Assembly (NCBI GenBank): GCA_964448675.1
Contig: CAYUZU010000004.1
Location: 213,019-277,018, forward strand
Direction: 5' to 3'
Origin: CAYUZU01 sp964448675
GTDB taxonomy: Bacteria > Planctomycetota > Phycisphaerae > UBA1845 > Fen-1342
Length of the DNA: 64,000 bases
In this document: positions 60,368-64,000 of the stretch, piece by piece
How positions within the stretch are numbered: position 1 is the first letter of the stretch
Layout of the letters: the number at the start of each line of letters is the position of its first letter
Notes under the pieces: model-generated
The model's input: the letters and a program-made list of their open reading frames with translations, nothing else
The model's database searches: none
What the model was told of the DNA's origin: nothing
Position numbers and translations under genes: made by a program

Positions 60368-61801
60368 TCACGGAAACAACGGAGGGAACGAACCCTCCGG
60401 AGTAGGAGGCGGCTTAACCGGGGGTGGAGCTTTGCAGGTTCCTTCTGGCGCACATTCACCATCTACAGCCTGTAACTTAACGGAGTTGATCCACTTCCGC
60501 TCATGAACCATGAGGCTCCCGCCCTTCACGTTACGTGTCAGTGGCTCGGGGGAGAACCACGTCGGGGCTGGGGGTCTAACCGTGGTTGAAATGTGTCCGT
60601 GGTAAGATATGAAAAGACTCGTGACCTCCGCTTCTTGCCAGATGTATATCACTATGCAGCTTCTTGGTGGAACTGTGGGAGACATCGACGCGGCAATTTC
60701 CACAGCCTCGCTCTCCGTCGTTGATACACCCAATGCGCTCGCCTTGGTGTAGGCACAGCTGAGCCCGAAACTGATGGATCCCTTGCGCCCATCCCCAAGC
60801 CCACCGCCAACCTCACCTCCAATGCTTCCGCCGATCTCGGTTGACGAACTCTCGGAGGCGGTCACAGTGCGTTCTGCCCCGCTGAACAGTTTATAACTAA
60901 TCGTGCCTGGTGATTCCCCACCACACCCACAGTTATCAAAGTCAGCCCGCCCCTGGAAGAACCACTCGCGCCCTTGCACGAGGAGCCAATGTAAATCGAT
61001 CACGAGGAGTTTATCCACATACGTACCGTACCAAGCCCTGGTGATATGCTCGTGACCTTGCGTAGTAAGCAGCCCGAGGGCGTCGAGGCGGTTCGGGGAC
61101 GCGTTCGCTACGAAAGCGGAGAGATTAACACTCGCTGTCTCTCCCAGAGGATCCCTGCTCGTCCAACGCCCCGTCACCGGATCGTAATAACGGATGGGCC
61201 AGTTACCCCAACCCGTTTCGTCGTCGAAGTACTTGGTGCTGAAGCGGATGGGGTTCTCTGTGCCATAGGGGCCGACTTCGTTGGGATCGGTCAGATCGAG
61301 CAGGAGCTTGCCGTACGGATCGTACTCGTACCGCGCCACGATCGCGCCGTTGGGATCGTTCGGATCGTGTGCCCAGTCGATGAGCTGCCCGACATTGCCG
61401 TTGGCGTCGTAGGTGTAGGCGAAGTCGCCGAACAGGTCGTTGGCGTCACAGGGATCGTTGGGGTCGCTGATCGCGAGCAAGCCGCCGATACCGCCGGCGG
61501 CGTCGAGGCTGTTCACCGAGCCCTGCTGCCCGGCCAGGTCGAGGCCCCAGGTATACGCCCGCCGCGTGCTCGGATCGTTGGCGTCGTTCGGATCCACGTC
61601 CAGCTCCAGCAGCATGAGCCACCCGCTCCACACAAACGGCCGCGACGTGCTGGGCGTACTGGCCCAGTCATCATCGTTCGGGTCGTTGGGATCGCCTTCA
61701 TCCCAATTATACACCCGCTTGGCCACGCGCCGACCCTGGTAGTCATACGCGAACGCCACCCGCGGCACACCGCCGAGGTGCGAGATCGGCTCGATCGCCA
61801 C
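60368..61801 (-). pseudogene. 5'-truncated RHS core with variable C-terminal tip
   Basis: An ORF of 477 codons starting at a GTG. Residues 1-250 are RHS/YD core: YDYQGRRVAKRVYNWD, FAYTYDANGNVGQLIDW, YEYDPYGKLLLDLTDP, and the conserved end RYYDPVTGRWTSRDPLGE with ASPNRLDALGLL. Residues about 250-477 are an unrelated tip. The usual 1000-plus upstream residues (signal peptide, repeats) are missing: an in-frame TGA lies about 90 bp before the GTG, and a DegP-like gene follows. DPND motifs recur within the core. The tip has a Gly/Ser/Thr-rich beta pattern and lower GC. It may be a decayed gene or an orphan tip cassette, so expression is uncertain. Confidence 0.75.
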
Positions 61802-61902
61802 CGCCGGAGCACGAATCCGCGCTTCCGAATCCCCGCGCCCGGTTCCACGAATCGCCGAACCCGGCTCCCGGATTCCGGATCCTCACGCCCGGCCCCCGCC
61901 CG

Positions 61903-63252
61903 TCACCGCGCCCGCAGCGCCACCGACCAGACGAACGGGTGGTTCGCGTCGATGCGCAAGCCCTCGACGCCGACGCGGTCGCCGCCGCGCGTCTGCTCCA
62001 GCGCCAGGCCGACGTCCTTGAGGGTGGTCACCGGCACGCGATCCAGCCGCAGGATCAGGTCGCTCGCCATGATGCCCGCACGGTCCGCCGGGCTGCCGCG
62101 CGCCACGCCCGTGACCATCAGACCGACGTACTTGGGCAGGTCATACCTGCGGCGTAGCTCCGCCGGAATCTCCTCCAGTTCGACGCCGAGCCGCTCCCAG
62201 GCCAGCTTGCCACCATCAGGCAGCGGGACCGACTCCAGTGGTACCTCGACGGCCTGGGTCTGATCGCCACGGCGGATGACGAGCCGCACTTCGCTGTCGG
62301 GCTTTACGCCGAGCAGGTGGACGTAGTAGTCGATGCCATCGCGCAGGGCTTCGCCGTTGAAACGCACAACCCGGTCGCCGGGGCGCAGGCCGGCCTTGGC
62401 CGCGGGGCTGTCGTCGCGGACGCTGATGACCTCCGCCCTCTGCCCGCCGACGCGCAGGCCAAAGCGCACGCGCTGCCGGCGTTCGATGTCGAGCATGTTG
62501 GGCAGCAGCTCCCAGAGCTGATCGACCGGGATTGCAAAGCCGATGTTCTGCGCATCGCCGCGGATGGCGGTGTTGATGCCGATGAGTTCGCCGTTGATGT
62601 TGAGCAGCGGGCCGCCGGAGTTGCCGGGGTTGATCGGGGCATCGGTCTGAATAAGGCCGCTGTATGTGATGTCATTGCTGAATGGCAAGTCGCGATTGAG
62701 CGCACTGACGATGCCGGCACTGACGCTGTGTTGCAGCCCGAGCGGATTGCCGACCGCGACGACGGTCTCGCCAATCATGATGTCGTCGCTGCGGCCGAGC
62801 TTCTGGTCGTTCAGCGGCTGGGGGGCGTCAACCTTCAGCACGGCGAGATCGTGTTCCGGGTCGACCGCGAGCAGGTCGGCGGGGCGCGTCTCGCCGTCGG
62901 CGAAGGTCACCTGGATGTCCGACGCCTGCGCGACGACGTGCGCATTGGTCACGATATAGCCGCTCTCGTGAACCACCACCCCCGAGCCGACGCTCTGCAC
63001 GCGGCGATTGCGGGCCCGCGGCAGGCCGAAGTCGAAGATCTCGTCCCACATGCCGTGCATCCCCAACGAGCGCATGCGGACAATGCGCGTCGTGCTGATG
63101 TTCACGACCGCATCGCGGCATTGCTCGAAGACACGAACGATCGGCGTGCGGCGGGCTTCGCGCCGGGCCGCGTCGTCGTCCGCGCGGGCAGCCGGGGCGG
63201 CAAGGAGACCGGTCAGCAACAGGGCGATGGTGGCTCGGGCGGCAAGCGTCAT
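61903..63252 (-). CDS. DegP/HtrA-like periplasmic serine protease
   Basis: A 449-residue secreted protease with signal peptide (about 1-24, ending APAARA). The trypsin-like domain has the His in VTNAHVV (about 105), Asp in EHDLAVLKV (about 133) and Ser in INPGNSGGPLLNI (about 211). Two PDZ domains follow (about 255-340 and 355-445; SPAAKAGLRPGDRVVRFNG and SPADRAGIMASDLILRLD). It should degrade or refold damaged envelope proteins. GAGGAGG precedes the ATG. A GTG ten codons earlier is less likely. Confidence 0.94.
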   Translation of the reverse strand: MTLAARATIALLLTGLLAAPAARADDDAARREARRTPIVRVFEQCRDAVVNISTTRIVRMRSLGMHGMWDEIFDFGLPRARNRRVQSVGSGVVVHESGYIVTNAHVVAQASDIQVTFADGETRPADLLAVDPEHDLAVLKVDAPQPLNDQKLGRSDDIMIGETVVAVGNPLGLQHSVSAGIVSALNRDLPFSNDITYSGLIQTDAPINPGNSGGPLLNINGELIGINTAIRGDAQNIGFAIPVDQLWELLPNMLDIERRQRVRFGLRVGGQRAEVISVRDDSPAAKAGLRPGDRVVRFNGEALRDGIDYYVHLLGVKPDSEVRLVIRRGDQTQAVEVPLESVPLPDGGKLAWERLGVELEEIPAELRRRYDLPKYVGLMVTGVARGSPADRAGIMASDLILRLDRVPVTTLKDVGLALEQTRGGDRVGVEGLRIDANHPFVWSVALRAR

Positions 63253-63424
63253 GGGCACCTCCTCTACGGCGTTGGCGGCCACGGTTCTCTCTGAACAGGA
63301 CGGTCGATTCTAACGGACCCGCTCAAGAATGACGCAGGGAGGCCCGGCGGACGATTTTCGACAACCGCGCCGCCGCCGACGCCCTGGGCCGGGCGGTGGC
63401 CTCGGTCGCCCGATTGCACGGCGA

Positions 63425-63430
63425 TACAAT
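63425..63430 (+). promoter_or_regulatory. -10 element close to the Mut7-C gene start
   Basis: TACAAT ends six bases before the GTG start, with no Shine-Dalgarno sequence between. The expected transcription start would fall on the start codon itself. The -35 region is poor. Confidence 0.35.
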
Positions 63431-63436
63431 CGAAGC

Positions 63437-63970
63437 GTGACCACGCCGAAAGCCGCGAACGCGCCGAAGGTCGCCTGTGACGCCATGTGTGGCGGCATCA
63501 CGCGCTGGCTGCGCCTGCTTGGCGTGGATACGAGTTACACGCCCGGGATTGATGATGGCGATCTGGTCAAGCAGGCCCGGGCCGAGGGCCGCACTGTGAT
63601 TTCGGCCGACGGGAAGCTGTTCGAGCGGCGGGTGTTCAGCACGGGCGAGTTGCCCGGTGTTCGGCTGCCGGTGGGCCTGAAACTGCTGGATCAACTTGCG
63701 TTCGTGGTGGACGCGCTCGACATTTGCCCGACGTTCCCACGCTGCTCGGCGTGCAATGGGTGCTTGCGACCGGTGCCGCGGGTGGAGGTGGCGGCCGAGG
63801 TGCCGGCCCGCAGCCTGATCTGGGTGGAGGATTTCTATCGCTGCCGGTCTTGTGGGCAGGTGTTCTGGGAGGGGACGCACTGGCGGCGGATAAGGGCGGT
63901 CCGGGATCGGCTGTTTGGGAGCGTTGCCGAGCCGCAAAAGGCGGGGCTAGCCCGGATTATTCACGGCTGA
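63437..63970 (+). CDS. Mut7-C (PIN-like) RNase-domain protein
   Basis: A 177-residue protein of the Mut7-C family. The PIN-like nuclease core starts at KVACDAMCGGITRWLRLLGVD, with acidic residues in CDAM, TPGIDDGDLV and VISADGKLF. The zinc ribbon follows with CSACNGCLRPV and CRSCGQVFWEGTHW. Family members are predicted RNases. I chose the GTG, which gives a short 14-residue lead before the domain; there is no ribosome site, but a TACAAT box lies immediately upstream. The gene is divergent from the DegP-like protease. Confidence 0.88.
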   Translation: MTTPKAANAPKVACDAMCGGITRWLRLLGVDTSYTPGIDDGDLVKQARAEGRTVISADGKLFERRVFSTGELPGVRLPVGLKLLDQLAFVVDALDICPTFPRCSACNGCLRPVPRVEVAAEVPARSLIWVEDFYRCRSCGQVFWEGTHWRRIRAVRDRLFGSVAEPQKAGLARIIHG

Positions 63971-64000
63971 ATTGAAAAAGCGGCCTTCGTGTGGTTTAAC

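Overview
The window is high-GC chromosomal DNA from a bacterium that is most likely a planctomycete of the class Phycisphaerae. The evidence is indirect. There are many secreted glycoside hydrolases, dockerin-like Asp-rich calcium repeats of the Phycisphaerae type (a DFAALADCLAGP stretch at about 54,740), TAT-exported Gfo/Idh/MocA proteins, an RHS fragment rich in DPND motifs, numerous lipoproteins and a very long SecA. No rRNA or tRNA gene, CRISPR array, prophage or transposase was seen.

Layout. 1-13.4 kb: an HD-GYP gene cut by the left edge, a membrane GT2 glycosyltransferase, a LOG-family protein, an HU-like nucleoid protein, a UVR-motif protein, tyrS overlapping an RlmI-like methyltransferase, a 27-residue membrane peptide, metG, a lipoprotein, and a 1000-residue double-receiver/PEP-pyruvate-binding protein. 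13.5-24.7 kb: a TAT oxidoreductase, a PocR-type hybrid histidine kinase, gdhA, a GH2-PA14 enzyme and a beta-helix lipoprotein. 24.9-27.9 kb: spmA-spmB and an S13 D-Ala-D-Ala carboxypeptidase, a peptidoglycan module. 28-36.9 kb: a carbohydrate locus with a beta-mannosidase, a GH9 enzyme, a GH65 phosphorylase-like protein, a large-cap HAD protein and beta-phosphoglucomutase. The likely logic is polymer or oligosaccharide hydrolysis, then phosphorolysis to beta-glucose-1-phosphate, then conversion to glucose-6-phosphate.

37-42.7 kb: efp, a membrane-anchored SecA, a small membrane protein and apt. 42.9-49.4 kb: five consecutive genes for envelope proteins: three small lipoproteins that look related, an FG-GAP lipoprotein and a PKD protein with a MYXO-CTERM-like tail. 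49.5-58.9 kb: nadE, a propeller-like secreted protein, a 1003-residue NlpC/P60-golvesin-beta-helix-dockerin mosaic, a GH109 enzyme and lepA. 58.9-61.9 kb: a small membrane protein and a broken RHS locus (core plus variable tip, a downstream ORF, and a displaced YD-repeat fragment between 12-bp inverted repeats), with lower GC in the tip. 61.9-64 kb: a DegP-like protease and a Mut7-C protein.

The best candidates for something new are the SecA with N-terminal membrane helices and two large insertions, the RHS tip module with an aerolysin-like sequence pattern, the paralogous lipoprotein cluster, and the GH65/large-cap HAD/beta-PGM pathway. Functions were assigned by reading motifs; no database search was possible.
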